Source: Paenibacillus sp. JCM 10914
GTDB taxonomy: Bacteria; Bacillota; Bacilli; Paenibacillales; Paenibacillaceae
Direction of reading: 5' to 3'
NCBI RefSeq assembly: GCF_001315105.1
Contig: NZ_BAZR01000018.1
Location: forward strand, 36,838-100,837
DNA length: 64,000 nt
Below, piece after piece: positions 8,385-17,514 of the stretch (positions are counted from its first letter, which is position 1; each line of letters opens with the position of its first letter). A program made the translations under genes and the position numbers. The notes beneath the pieces are model-generated. The model made no database searches. It was not told the DNA's origin and saw nothing but the letters and a program-made list of their open reading frames with translations.

Positions 8385-9721
8385 TTACGGTTGTAGCTGC
8401 CAGAGTGCGGGCACGTTGCTCGGTTCCCAACCTGGCAAGGAAGTATGGGCCTGGATGCATTTGTACACCTTGCCGTTATAGGATACGAGCGCATTGACCG
8501 CATAAGCGGTATTTGGCGACCATGGCGTTGCACTCGGACCGTTAGGCGTTGTCACCGTCACGGCGTTGCTGTTGCCAGATTCGTTGTTCGATGGGTCGTA
8601 AGCGCGGACCGTAAACGTATATTGTGTGTTCGGCGTTAAACCGGTAACGACCTTCTCGGTTGCCGTTCCAGTGACGGTAGCAATCACCGTGTTGCCGTTG
8701 TAGATCCGGTAACCAGCGATGCCCGAAGCATCCGTGGATGCATTCCACATCAACGTGACTGACGTTGACGTAGGGGTGCCCATTACATGCAGGCCAGTCG
8801 GATTGGTCGGCGGCGTCACGTCGACCGGGAGCTGCGTGGTCGTAAACTGGACACTATTGCTGGCCGGGGAACGATTGCCGGAAGCGTCAAACGCCTTCAC
8901 GGCTAGGTTATATGTCGTGCCTGCCAATAGATTGGTGAGATTGGCGCTTGTCTGATTGGCAGGCACCGTGGCGATGACATTGACTCCGTTGTACACTTCA
9001 TAACCCGTGACGGCAATATTGTCCGTCGAGGCCCCCCAAGTTAATCTGGCCGTCGTTGTGCCAACGTTGCTGACGGCCAGATTGGTCGGCGCCGTAGGCG
9101 CAATGCTGTCACCAGGCCCGAATTGGGCATCGATGACGATGTACCAGGCATTTGGGGTATCCGCGATATCCCACACGCCGAGGATGACATGGTAACCGTC
9201 TCTTTGTGGTACGTTGCACGTATGGGTTAACGTAGCCGGTGGCTGCTGGCCATTCCCGTTTATCGTGCAGAACGGAGTTAGATCAAACTGGGCGCGGGTC
9301 AACGGCGCATTGGGATTCCAATCGGGTTTGGTGATGAAATAACGGTAGCTTGTCGTGGCATGGCGAGCGGTAAAAATCCAAGTAAAGTTGTTGGTGCCGC
9401 TCGTCATGTTCACCTTGTTCCAGCGCGTAGCTAACTGCTGGTCAAGCTGAGCGAACGCGGCAAGGCCGGCGCTGGCGATTTTACCGTCAGGGGGTCCGGC
9501 AGCAGGAAAACCTTTCAGCCCTTCCAGGCTCTGGGCTCATAGATGATCGGGCCGCAGTTGGTATTCAATCCATTTTTACACTGGATCGCGCGGCTGGCCG
9601 GATCATTAATATATCCGTGGGCCGACACGTTCTTTGAGAACGCGAACATACAAGCGAATACGAGTAGCAATCCTCCGCCAATCAGCATTAATCGCAAAAT
9701 GAAACGGGTTTGAAACATCAT
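8385..9721 (-). CDS. Secreted AA10 lytic polysaccharide monooxygenase with two FnIII domains and a CBM5/12 module (frameshifted)
   Basis: Copper-dependent oxidative cleavage of chitin or cellulose. A signal peptide is followed by mature N-terminus HGYINDPASRAIQC, whose first histidine forms the copper histidine brace. The AA10 domain continues to about DAQFGPGD. Two fibronectin type III repeats follow (PTNLAVSN..., PTGLHVMG...), then a C-terminal chitin-binding CBM5/12 (WSPNTAYAVNALVSYNGKVYKC). The start at 9721 has GGGAGG upstream. The ORF is split near 9537: adding one C to CCC gives EPQSLEGLKGFPAAGPP and joins both parts. Probably an assembly deletion. Monocistronic with its own terminator. 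Confidence 0.88.
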
Positions 9722-10407
9722 CACAATACCTCCCATGATTTGGTTTGGTTTGGTCATGATGTGCCTTTCGCTTTTCGACACCTTTTTTGCCACGATCGTT
9801 TAAGTTTCTGCCTCCTCTCTTCTTGAAAATAATTCTGCCAAACCTGTGCACAACCGTTAACCTTGCGGGCATCCACTCCCTTTTAAGCCGATTTATATAA
9901 ACTCCTTAGAGCCTATATACTCGTACAAAGTCATGAGAAATAATGCCTTGTCGCATTGTGAGAAGCGTAAATAAGCGGGCTGGAAATCTTCGTGGGAAGG
10001 GGAAATTAAGCGTGAGCAACTCTGCTCTATATAGAATCAGCTATGTAAACTGCTGATGAATGCTGACATCCATAGCGCGCAAGTATGTAGGGATCATAAC
10101 CGATGAAGTACGCCTAAGGGTAAAGCATGAGGGGGATGGAGTCATGTCTAAACATGGAGGAATCTATATAATCAGGCATAATAGAGTTTCGTCACAATAG
10201 GAGTCTTATTAGCGGAGTGTCATGAAACAGAGTGAAATTGATGTATGGGTCAGACAGAAACGAAAGAGGGATTACCAGTAATTGGTTGTCTATATTATTG
10301 AACAATAACCATTTCTTGTCAAGGGTGTAATTTATCCATTCTTTGATCCGGCAAACCTGTTTTGAGCTTGTTCTTTGCCGCAATCGGGACGAGAATTTGT
10401 ACCGATA
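9722..10407. other. Intergenic region without a recognisable gene
   Basis: About 690 bases hold no ORF I can support. An 82-codon minus-strand ORF (10440-10192) has no ribosome-binding site and no familiar composition. Promoter elements of the AA10 gene probably lie near 9740-9900. No RNA family was recognised. Confidence 0.4.
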
Positions 10408-10411
10408 CAAC

Positions 10412-10440
10412 AAAAAAGTCGCTATAATAGCGACTTTCAT
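10412..10440 (-). terminator. Dispersed hairpin terminator repeat, copy 1
   Basis: Perfect 10-bp stem AAAGTCGCTA / TAGCGACTTT with the T-run on the minus strand, 79 bases downstream of the MerR gene's stop. It is one of five near-identical hairpins in the window. Confidence 0.75.
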
Positions 10441-10515
10441 GGGAAACCCAATTCTTCTCCCTCGACAAGGATAGCCTGATTTCAGACTTTTTCGAATTTA
10501 TAAATGTGTGTGGGC

Positions 10516-11057
10516 TTATCTTACTGAGGCAGGCCGCTTGCCCGCTTTGGCCGACAAGGAAAAATAACTCATCTCAACGGGTGAGACCGGCTTTGGTTTC
10601 GGTTCTCCCATCCTTTTCTCCAATAAGTCATTTAGAGGTTCGTCCGAGCAGTCCCGTCGGTATCTCCCCTCCTCCAACTTCATGTCGATAAAATCGAGAC
10701 CTGCTGTAGCGAAGCGATTTGGCTGACCATATTACTCCGATGGCTCCTTAAAAGTTCCACCAGTTCGGGATATTCCGCGGGATCCGTATCGGTGGAGACT
10801 GCCAGAAAAGGCCGCATTTCCTCTAGCCGCATCCCCGTTTTTTTCAGGCATGCTACCAGCCGGATCGTATGGATGTCCGCCTGTCGGTAGATGCGGTGCC
10901 CGTTGTCCTTCCGCTCTGCACGAGGCAGCAGCGCAATCTTTTCGTAATAACGGATCGTATCCTCAGTAATTCCGGTTTGCTCGGCGGTTTGTTTTATCGT
11001 GTATAAGCTTACAACAAAAAAATGGCAGCTTGTGCGAAAGACTAATGATTTTATCAT
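10516..11057 (-). CDS. MerR-family transcriptional regulator (frameshifted)
   Basis: N-terminal MerR helix-turn-helix (YTIKQTAEQTGITEDTIRYY, then RAERKDNGHRIYRQADIHTI) and a coiled dimerisation region, as in AdhR-like MerR proteins. The first frame ends at 10680. One added base near 10703 (CAGCAGGT-CTCGAT) continues as QQVLDFIDMKLEEGRYRRDC to a stop at 10516. The start is uncertain: ATG at 11057 lacks a clear ribosome-binding site, and the position where family members usually start is a TTA codon. The gene may therefore be decayed at its 5-prime end. It lies downstream of the reductase gene on the same strand. Confidence 0.7.
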
Positions 11058-11075
11058 GGGGAATGTGCAATATTC

Positions 11076-11630
11076 TTAGTTCCCTTCAAAATGATATATT
11101 AGCTGTACAACGCCTGAGGAAAACGATCTTGTATTCACCATTGTTAAATTCAACCGCTTTTTTATATCCACAAACAGCGGTTTCCCTTCTCCTAATACAA
11201 CTGGGTGAACAGATAATCTGAATTCATCAACAAGTCCTAAATTGATAAAAGTTGCAATAAGCTCTGCTCCACCATATAGCCAGATGTCTTTACCAGGCCT
11301 ATTCTTTAATTTATTTGCTTCTTCAAGAATACCATCATTAATGAAGATGGCATTATCGTTCGTTCCCTTTTGCGTCCTGGAAAACACATATTTCTCTTTA
11401 CTATGAACCAAATCCCAGAATTCTTTTTCAGAATCCGAATGTTTCAATTCCGGAGTAAATTGTCCCCATAAATCATAGCTTTTTCTTCCATACAAAATGG
11501 TATCCACTTGATTCAAAAAATGATTAAACTCCAGCTCATCGTCCATAATGCACCAATCAACTTCACCATGTTTGCCTTCAATAAAACCATCTAAAGTAAC
11601 CGCTAAATCTAAAATTATTCTTCGTTTCAT
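11076..11630 (-). CDS. Dihydrofolate reductase-like protein (RibD C-terminal family)
   Basis: 184 aa RibD-C-fold NADPH-binding protein (RRIILDLAVTLDGFIEGKHG, TILYGRKSYDLWG, DIWLYGGAELIATFINLGLV). These YyaP/YwjB-like proteins resemble DHFR and the RibD reductase domain. Their real substrate is mostly unknown, and true folate reduction is not established for the family. The MerR gene lies 18 bases downstream and may be co-transcribed. Confidence 0.85.
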   Translation of the reverse strand: MKRRIILDLAVTLDGFIEGKHGEVDWCIMDDELEFNHFLNQVDTILYGRKSYDLWGQFTPELKHSDSEKEFWDLVHSKEKYVFSRTQKGTNDNAIFINDGILEEANKLKNRPGKDIWLYGGAELIATFINLGLVDEFRLSVHPVVLGEGKPLFVDIKKRLNLTMVNTRSFSSGVVQLIYHFEGN

Positions 11631-11832
11631 GATATGGTACTCCTTTCGCTAATCTACCACCCATTATAGATCTCAAATACGTCACCTTATGTCATATTAA
11701 TAGCGATTCCCTAAACCGTAATAGCAAATACAAAATTGATCATAGTTCGAATAGCTTGTTGAACAGGTTATTTCAAGCCTTTTAATATTGCTGCTTTACT
11801 TGATCAGTTTGGTCTGATAAACTGTTCACATT

Positions 11833-11873
11833 CTATTGTAAACCAAATATATTAAATATTAGGTTTACAATAG
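11833..11873. promoter_or_regulatory. BirA (biotin repressor) operator
   Basis: Perfect 12-base inverted repeat CTATTGTAAACC (11833-11844) / GGTTTACAATAG (11862-11873) with a 17-base AT-rich spacer. It matches the TTGTnAACC-N-GGTTnACAA pattern of Gram-positive BirA sites. It overlaps a plausible promoter (TTCACA, 17 bases, TATATT) and lies 27 bases upstream of the bioB start. Confidence 0.82.
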
Positions 11874-11899
11874 TTATGAAAGACACATCAATTTAATTT

Positions 11900-12909
11900 A
11901 TGGGGATGATAACAATTAAAACGATAGAAAAGAATTCATGGCAGTTGTTTGCACATAAAGCATTACGTGGGGAGTGTTTAACGCTAGAAGAAGGATTAAC
12001 GGTTCTCGAAGCCGATAATGATGAAGTACTTCCGCTGATGCAAGCTGCTTTTCAAGTTAGAAAGCATTTTTATGATAAAAAAGTGAAACTGAACATGATC
12101 ATAAACGCTAAAAGTGGACTCTGTCCTGAGGACTGTGGGTACTGCTCGCAATCGATTGTTTCGACATCGCCTGTGAAGAAATACTCACTACTGGATAAAG
12201 GTACCCTTCTTGCAGGGGCACGCGAAGCTATGGCCCGCAAGGCAGGGACATATTGCATTGTTGCTTCAGGGAAAGGTCCCACCGAAAAGGAGCTAGATCA
12301 AGTGGTGTCTGCAGTCAAAGAAATTCGTGAAACAATGCCACTAAAAATCTGTGCATGCTTGGGCATTTTAAAGGACGAACAAGCCCAACGTCTCGCTGAA
12401 GCTGGTGTTCACCGATACAACCACAACTTGAACACTAGTAGAGCCAATTACCCGTCGATTACGACAACTCACACCTACGATCAACGCGTAGAAACCGTCG
12501 AACAGGTGAAAGTGAGTGGTATGTCTCCTTGCTCCGGCGTCATTATCGGAATGGGCGAGACAAATCGTGAGATTGTGGAAATGGCTTTCGCACTTCGAGA
12601 ACTTGATGCAGATTCGATTCCAATTAATTTCCTCAATGCGATTCAGGGAACCCCGCTTGAAAATGCGGGCCGCACATCGGCTATGAAAGCTTTAAAGGTA
12701 TTGGCGCTGTTCCGCTTTATCTGCCGTCCAAAGAGATTCGTGTGGCAGGCGGCCGCGAGATTAGCCTGCGTACACTGCAGCCCCTGTCTCTGTACGCAGC
12801 CAACTCACTCTTCGTAGGTGATTATTTAACCACATCAGGCCAAGAGGTATCCACTGACCATCAAATCATTGAGGATTTAGGCTTTGAAATTGAGATAAAC
12901 GCCTTGTAA
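11900..12909 (+). CDS. bioB: Biotin synthase BioB (frameshifted near C-terminus)
   Basis: Radical-SAM enzyme converting dethiobiotin to biotin. The radical-SAM motif CPEDCGYCSQS is present (about residues 75-85), with the downstream biotin-synthase motifs YNHNLNTSRANYP and GVIIGMGE. The first frame stops at 12817. One base missing near 12724 (TTTATCTG-CCGTCC) restores KEIRVAGGREISLRTLQPLSLYAANSLFVGDYLTTSGQE and a normal end at 12909, so length and motifs are otherwise complete. No other bio genes are nearby; the BirA operator upstream links it to biotin control. Probably an assembly error rather than a dead gene. Confidence 0.88.
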
Positions 12910-13080
12910 GAGGTTGACCAATGTGGAGGCGCTCTGGAGGTTCGCTTCTGCTGACCGGACACCAGAGCTGCTCACGCACATTATAGAACTGGATTTGGCA
13001 GGGGCGGTCAGTTAACGTTTTGAATGCTTTGGGACTACTATCTAAGGCATCGATTAATAGTTCTAATATTGAATATGCAA
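12910..13080. other. Short intergenic stretch after bioB
   Basis: A plus-strand frame at about 12917-13015 reads like the C-terminal tail of a protein (ELLTHIIELDLAGAVS then stop) but has no start or homologous upstream part. It may be a gene remnant. Nothing else was recognised. Confidence 0.25.
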
Positions 13081-13701
13081 TTAGATTGTGATTTTGAGTG
13101 AGTTACTGCTTGAATTAAACTCAATCCCTGCTCCAAGTCCTCTAGCAAACACCTGCACAGGAACGTATGTAACACCATCAATCACTTTTGGGGCTACACT
13201 TGCTGTCTCAGATTTTCCATTGTAGAATACAGTTTTACTCCCAATAGTTAAAGTGATTTTACGATTGTTTTTAGTAACTCCGATTGTGCCGCTAGCTTTG
13301 TCGTAGGTAACTGTCGCACCCAAACCTTCTGCAATTTCGCGTAAAGGAACTAGGTTTGTATTCTGATAAAATATCGGTTCACTGCCAAAACTGATCTTTT
13401 GGTCGTTTACATATACCTTAAGTCCCGAAGCCTTGTATGTAGGTGTTGCTGGTTTTGAAGGAGTACTTTTTGGAGTTGAGTCGTTTTTTGTACTTGGCTT
13501 AGAGGACGATGATCCTCCTGAAGAAGATCCTCCTCCATTGTGGTAGTGATACTCTCCATATTCTAATCCCCATTTAGAACAATTCGTCCAGCACCTGTGA
13601 CCTCCATTGGCATCTGTTCTACCTGGATGGGCAGAAACTATTGACGCGCTAGAAAACACTAAGAGTAATGCTAGAGAACCAGTAATAATTCTTTTAGTCA
13701 A
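13081..13701 (-). CDS. Secreted YHYH-motif and copper-amine-oxidase-N-like domain protein
   Basis: 206 aa from a TTG start at 13701 (AAGGGG upstream); the longer reading frame begins with an implausible tail. A signal peptide ends near SIVSA. A cysteine/histidine segment with YHYH motif (PGRTDANGGHRCWTNC, then GEYHYHNGG) follows, then a Ser/Thr/Lys-rich linker. The C-terminus is a stalk-like copper amine oxidase N-terminal domain (LVPLREIAEGLGATVTYD, GVTYVPVQVFARGLGA). These domains are common surface modules in Paenibacillus and do not imply oxidase activity. Likely extracellular; role unknown. Confidence 0.8.
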   Translation of the reverse strand: MTKRIITGSLALLLVFSSASIVSAHPGRTDANGGHRCWTNCSKWGLEYGEYHYHNGGGSSSGGSSSSKPSTKNDSTPKSTPSKPATPTYKASGLKVYVNDQKISFGSEPIFYQNTNLVPLREIAEGLGATVTYDKASGTIGVTKNNRKITLTIGSKTVFYNGKSETASVAPKVIDGVTYVPVQVFARGLGAGIEFNSSSNSLKITI

Positions 13702-13792
13702 AGCCGAACAACCCCTTGTTAGTATTTTGTACCTATAATGATAACACATCCCAAAATAATAGGCAGAGCAAACTTCATTTAATCGATAATAC

Positions 13793-13820
13793 AAAAAGCC
13801 GCTAATTTAGCGGCTTTCAA
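13793..13820 (-). terminator. Dispersed hairpin terminator repeat, copy 2
   Basis: Perfect 11-bp stem AAAGCCGCTAA / TTAGCGGCTTT with a single-base loop position, T-run on the minus strand, 31 bases after the phosphotransferase stop codon. Near-identical to copies 1, 3, 4 and 5. Confidence 0.8.
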
Positions 13821-13847
13821 TGTCCCTCGATATTTTTGTCGGAGGGA

Positions 13848-14879
13848 TCATAGTTCATTCCTTATCTCATAGATCTTTTGCAGGGTATGGATGTGCAGCG
13901 TTCTTTCATCATCCGTTTCTTGGAGTTTGTTTCCCGATCCTGCGTCCATATACCACTCTATAAGCCTGTATCCGAACATAAGTAGAATCAACTCATAAAC
14001 GCAGTTATCCGTTATGTGCGAGATATCCGCAGATTCCGAAAAACCCTTGTAATACGCCGGGATACATCTACGGTAGTATTCAACCATGTGTTCAATATCG
14101 GCTTCGTCCGCGATAAGACTTGCCATATCTTCACCTAAATAGCCCCACCCTGTGGTATCCCAGTCGATGACCATAGTTTTACCGTCTGAATAGAATATGT
14201 TTGCTACCCAAAAATCCCTGTGGCACAGCACGATGGGCAGCTTTTCAATACGGTTGAATATGTCGTCTGCGTTTTCATCAATGTCGATGAGCATTTGACA
14301 TATGTGCTTCGGGATTTCGCAATCGTCGGAGCGTATATAATCGTACACTCTATTCCATGAGCGATAATGAAGATAGAAGTTCTTCATATAATCCACTTTG
14401 CCCAAGTTGGTCAAGTTCTGTAAAACAGCTGGCTGTTCGGCATATAACTTGCCTTGGAACCGTCCTAATTCCTCCGCTGCGCGTTCATACATTTCGCCGG
14501 TCAAGTCTAAACCCGATATGCTGTCGATATATTCCATCCATATCTGCGTTTCGTTCTCTTCTTCGTTCATTTCGGCGTGATAGCATACAGGCCAACGGAA
14601 TGACTCCGAGAACAGAGCGTCGAAATTGGATTTATACAAATCATATTCCCGACGCCAGGAATCGGGATCGCTGTAGCGTTCAAATTTTTTCTGCGTTTTC
14701 AAAACAATGTTATAGGGTAATATTCCGCCGTTAGTAGTTTTGGCATTGCCGGTTATAAGCTGTACATTACCCACTGTACCGCCATGTAATGGTTTGGTTT
14801 GGAAATCGTCGCAGATAATTTCTGTACCGAGCATTGTCCTTAAGACCTGTGTCAGAATTTCGTATTTGATTTCGCTCAT
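13848..14879 (-). CDS. Aminoglycoside-phosphotransferase-fold kinase (APH family)
   Basis: 343 aa from ATG 14879 (GGAGG upstream). It has the Brenner motif LCHRDFWVANIF (catalytic aspartate) and the DFG-equivalent VIDWDTTGWGYLGEDMA, both diagnostic of the APH/choline-kinase fold. The N-lobe has a glycine-containing loop (PLHGGTVGNVQL) and a lysine (IVLKTQKKF) for ATP. Substrate is not evident: aminoglycoside, macrolide or another small molecule. The 450-base leader contains a promoter, an 11-codon peptide with a good ribosome-binding site and a strong hairpin just before the gene. That layout is typical of antibiotic-inducible resistance genes, so a resistance role is a reasonable inference. 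Confidence 0.82.
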   Translation of the reverse strand: MSEIKYEILTQVLRTMLGTEIICDDFQTKPLHGGTVGNVQLITGNAKTTNGGILPYNIVLKTQKKFERYSDPDSWRREYDLYKSNFDALFSESFRWPVCYHAEMNEEENETQIWMEYIDSISGLDLTGEMYERAAEELGRFQGKLYAEQPAVLQNLTNLGKVDYMKNFYLHYRSWNRVYDYIRSDDCEIPKHICQMLIDIDENADDIFNRIEKLPIVLCHRDFWVANIFYSDGKTMVIDWDTTGWGYLGEDMASLIADEADIEHMVEYYRRCIPAYYKGFSESADISHITDNCVYELILLMFGYRLIEWYMDAGSGNKLQETDDERTLHIHTLQKIYEIRNEL

Positions 14880-14977
14880 TATGAAGTCCTCCAATCGTTT
14901 TTTTAACAAGGTGAAACATGGTTGTGCTTCTTGTTCGCCGTTCATATTTACCCACAAGAACCGGTAATTTGGGCATA

Positions 14978-15024
14978 AAAATACCGCGAACAAGCAGCCT
15001 CCTAGGAAGCTGCTGTTTCGCGGC
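14978..15024 (-). promoter_or_regulatory. Attenuator-like hairpin in the leader of the phosphotransferase gene
   Basis: Long stem: CCGCGAAACAGCAGC on the minus strand pairs with GCTGCTTGTTCGCGG with small internal bulges, followed by TATTTTTAT. Located 100 bases before the start codon and downstream of the leader peptide, it could terminate transcription unless translation of the leader stalls. Confidence 0.6.
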
Positions 15025-15198
15025 AAAAAGCCAAATAAGTCGGCTTATAATCAAAGATGAGATACGAACTTCATCGTATCGGCGCTAACAGCAGTATTCA
15101 CGAAAGGTTACGGTTTACGGCATAGCCAAAAACACGGTTGAAATCTCCGCTTTCTCTCATTCCAAGCTATATTGGAATTAACTATGCCCGATATTCGG

Positions 15199-15234
15199 TT
15201 AAGATAAAACCACCAATACCATATAAGAAGTCAT
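15199..15234 (-). CDS. Putative 11-residue leader peptide (MTSYMVLVVLS)
   Basis: A very short ORF with a strong ribosome-binding site (AAAGGAG, 10 bases before ATG). It lies downstream of a good promoter and upstream of alternative hairpins and the terminator-like stem preceding the phosphotransferase gene. The hydrophobic composition resembles stalling leader peptides of inducible resistance genes. Function is inferred from layout only. Confidence 0.5.
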   Translation of the reverse strand: MTSYMVLVVLS

Positions 15235-15327
15235 TTAATAAACATCTCCTTTCGCGGAAAAAGTTGAATTAGCATTTCACTTCTACAGTTAAGCATAAGC
15301 CTTTGCAAGAAATCCATGGAAAATTTG

Positions 15328-15355
15328 ATTATAAGCAAATTATATTGGTCAGCAA
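15328..15355 (-). promoter_or_regulatory. Promoter of the leader-phosphotransferase transcript
   Basis: Minus-strand TTGCTG (15355-15350), 16-base spacer, TATAAT (15333-15328). It lies about 95 bases before the leader peptide start. Confidence 0.55.
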
Positions 15356-15392
15356 TCTCTCCCACTCAACCCTCCAACCGTTGCATATAAAC

Positions 15393-15420
15393 AAAAAAGC
15401 CGCTAATTTAGCGACTTTCA
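15393..15420 (-). terminator. Dispersed hairpin terminator repeat, copy 3
   Basis: AAAAAAGCCGCTAA..TTAGCGACTTT hairpin (one G-U pair), T-run on the minus strand, 41 bases downstream of the padR-type stop codon. Confidence 0.8.
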
Positions 15421-15460
15421 AAGGGATGCTTTTGTCCGACATTTCATAACAAACAATCAA

Positions 15461-16000
15461 TTATATTTCTTCTTGTTTTATCCGTTGAATTAAGTCCTTA
15501 AGCCAATAAATGGTGTGTTCGGTTTTAGTCGAAATATAGCCTGTCATAAACTCTCTAAGTTTCTCGTTATCTCTATCTACCTCAACCTTCTCTCCTAACC
15601 CACTTACTTGCTCCCAACGAGTGTTTATATTGTTTAATTTTTTTTCAAGGATTTCTACTACTTTTTCACGATCCACATATTTGATGGCTGCTAAACCAAC
15701 CACCATTTCCTCAATTTTTCGAGCATTTTCAAACAACTTGTAAATTTGTTTTGGTAGTTCTTCACGACCCTTAGCTGTAATTGCAAATACTTGCTTATCA
15801 GGTCGATGTTCCTCTTGGATAATTTCAACGATCTCAATTAAGCCTTTTTTGGCTAAGGAATCAAAATTATAGTACAGTTTACTTTCCGTCAACCCAACTA
15901 ATTGATCCAATGGTATCGGTTCTGAAAGCTGTTTCTTCAATTTATAAGGATAATTGTTTTCCTTCATGAGTTTACTCAATATAAAAATCTGAATAGACAT
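15461..16000 (-). CDS. PadR-family transcriptional regulator
   Basis: 179 aa. A PadR-type winged helix (SIQIFILSKLMKENNYPYKL, ESKLYYNFDSLAKKGLIEIV, KQVFAITAKGREELPKQIY) is followed by a helical C-terminal dimerisation region. It lies 45 bases downstream of the membrane transporter gene and is co-transcribed with it. A 10-bp-arm palindrome in the operon promoter is the likely autoregulatory site. PadR proteins paired with transporters often sense the exported compound. Confidence 0.82.
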   Translation of the reverse strand: MSIQIFILSKLMKENNYPYKLKKQLSEPIPLDQLVGLTESKLYYNFDSLAKKGLIEIVEIIQEEHRPDKQVFAITAKGREELPKQIYKLFENARKIEEMVVGLAAIKYVDREKVVEILEKKLNNINTRWEQVSGLGEKVEVDRDNEKLREFMTGYISTKTEHTIYWLKDLIQRIKQEEI

Positions 16001-16045
16001 TGTATGGCTCCCTTCAAGAAAAACTCATCCTTATTGTAACAAAAA

Positions 16046-17239
16046 CTATACTGTAGCTTCTGTTCCATTATTTATTTTTTTCATTTCAGTATCTGATACC
16101 TTGTCTTCCACTTGCATTGGTTTGTGAATAAAAGCGACAATACTAATGTTAATCAAAATCGCAACCGCACCAACTGCAACCATGGACCAGATATATGGAC
16201 TTGGACTAATGCTTCCAAATAGACTAGCATAATAGGCTTGTACAGAATAATACATTGGAGAAATATGACTAATCCATTCATACGGCAAGTACATCATATC
16301 ACGTGGAATGGTTGCACCGTTTGCTAATGTTTGGAACAACAAAATTGGTAAGTTTAAAATCATTCCACCTTCACCAACCAGGAAGATTAAAACAGCTGTG
16401 AAGTTAAAACACACCATATATATTAATATTTGTTGACCTACTATACTCAAGAACAGGCCACCACTCGGCTCATTAATGAAGTAAGCTATCCCCGTTCCAG
16501 CGAGTGATGATACAACTGCAACTAATAAAGCAGTTAATTGTACGTAGCTGAATAAACGTGTCTTACTTGCTTTACCACGGCTTTCTTTAAATGCAGCTAC
16601 TAACTGCATAGCTCCGATCATTGCACCCGTATAACCAGCCATCGTTAAGAACATTGGCAACATATTTTGATTCATACCGTCTGGTATTTCATTTATTGTT
16701 ATTATGTTGCCTACATAAGTTGTTTCAATCATGTTAGCTAACTCAGCAGCCTGCTCTTCTGGTACATTAAAGTTCATTAATACACCTTGGGCCGTTTGTT
16801 GTGAGAATTGTGCTCTTAACTGGTTATTAATCTCCTTTACAACTGCATTCATAGTTGAAGACACGGTTGTTGCTCCTGCTTCATTAATTGTAAAGTCGAT
16901 ACTGGAGGCCGTTTCACCTTTTTCCATATCCTCAGAGAATGTTGCTGGAATGTGTACGACTAACGCTAACTCATTATGTTCTAAATCGTTTAAAGCTTGT
17001 TTACTAGTTAAATTCGTCTCTATTTCCTTAAACGGCAATTGTTCTTGTAACTGCTCGGCAATCATAGCTCCGTATTCACCAGCGTCATCATTAATAATAG
17101 CAATTGGCAATTTATCAACATTTCCTGGAATTGATGAATAGCCAGGCAAGAAAATGCCTAACATTGCAACGGCATAGAATATCCCCATAAAGATTGCCGC
17201 TATTGCACCTTTTGTTTTTAAGAATTGAGTAAATTTCAT
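16046..17239 (-). CDS. YhgE/Pip-type (ABC-2-like) membrane protein, probable exporter
   Basis: 397 aa. The N-terminal membrane segment (IAAIFMGIFYAVAMLGIF) is followed by an extracytoplasmic domain of the YhgE/DUF3533 type (KLPIAIINDDAGEYGAMIAEQL, NELALVVHIPATFSEDM). Five or six C-terminal membrane helices follow. Related proteins are ABC-2-type permeases linked to efflux or phage infection. No ATPase gene accompanies it. It is first in an operon with the PadR-type gene. Its base composition is more AT-rich than the neighbouring genes. Confidence 0.8.
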   Translation of the reverse strand: MKFTQFLKTKGAIAAIFMGIFYAVAMLGIFLPGYSSIPGNVDKLPIAIINDDAGEYGAMIAEQLQEQLPFKEIETNLTSKQALNDLEHNELALVVHIPATFSEDMEKGETASSIDFTINEAGATTVSSTMNAVVKEINNQLRAQFSQQTAQGVLMNFNVPEEQAAELANMIETTYVGNIITINEIPDGMNQNMLPMFLTMAGYTGAMIGAMQLVAAFKESRGKASKTRLFSYVQLTALLVAVVSSLAGTGIAYFINEPSGGLFLSIVGQQILIYMVCFNFTAVLIFLVGEGGMILNLPILLFQTLANGATIPRDMMYLPYEWISHISPMYYSVQAYYASLFGSISPSPYIWSMVAVGAVAILINISIVAFIHKPMQVEDKVSDTEMKKINNGTEATV

Positions 17240-17276
17240 TGGATGTACCCTTCCTTTTGTTATTTAATTTGATTTA

Positions 17277-17308
17277 ATACTCTAATTAAAGTACTTTTAT
17301 TAGAGTAT
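17277..17308. promoter_or_regulatory. Palindromic operator upstream of the YhgE-like/PadR operon
   Basis: Perfect 10-base arms ATACTCTAAT (17277-17286) and ATTAGAGTAT (17299-17308) with a 12-base spacer, located 38-69 bases before the transporter start. Size and dyad fit a PadR-family operator. Confidence 0.65.
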
Positions 17309-17430
17309 TTTTGTAGTTTAAGTTATTCTTGATGCAAAGTCAATCGAAATAGTAGTCTGGGGTGTACTCTTTAACACGTCTACATTTTCTGTTAGATCTG
17401 TTTAGCATTCATCTAAGCGCTCCTTAATAC

Positions 17431-17460
17431 AAAAAAAGCCGCTAATTTAGCGACTTTCAA
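17431..17460 (-). terminator. Dispersed hairpin terminator repeat, copy 4
   Basis: AAAAAAAGCCGCTAA..TTAGCGACTTTCAA, the same hairpin and orientation as the other copies, 55 bases downstream of the stop codon of a truncated minus-strand ORF. Confidence 0.75.
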
Positions 17461-17514
17461 ATTTACTTATGTAGTTGGTTGATCACTAGACATGAATGAT
17501 GTCTCTACCTTTCT

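Noticed and set aside
9880..10190. Possible group II intron or retron RNA
   Set aside because: GA-rich text looked structured, but no domain V, reverse transcriptase or other hallmark was found.
10192..10440. 82-codon minus-strand ORF
   Set aside because: No ribosome-binding site, overlaps the terminator repeat, composition like random AT-rich sequence.
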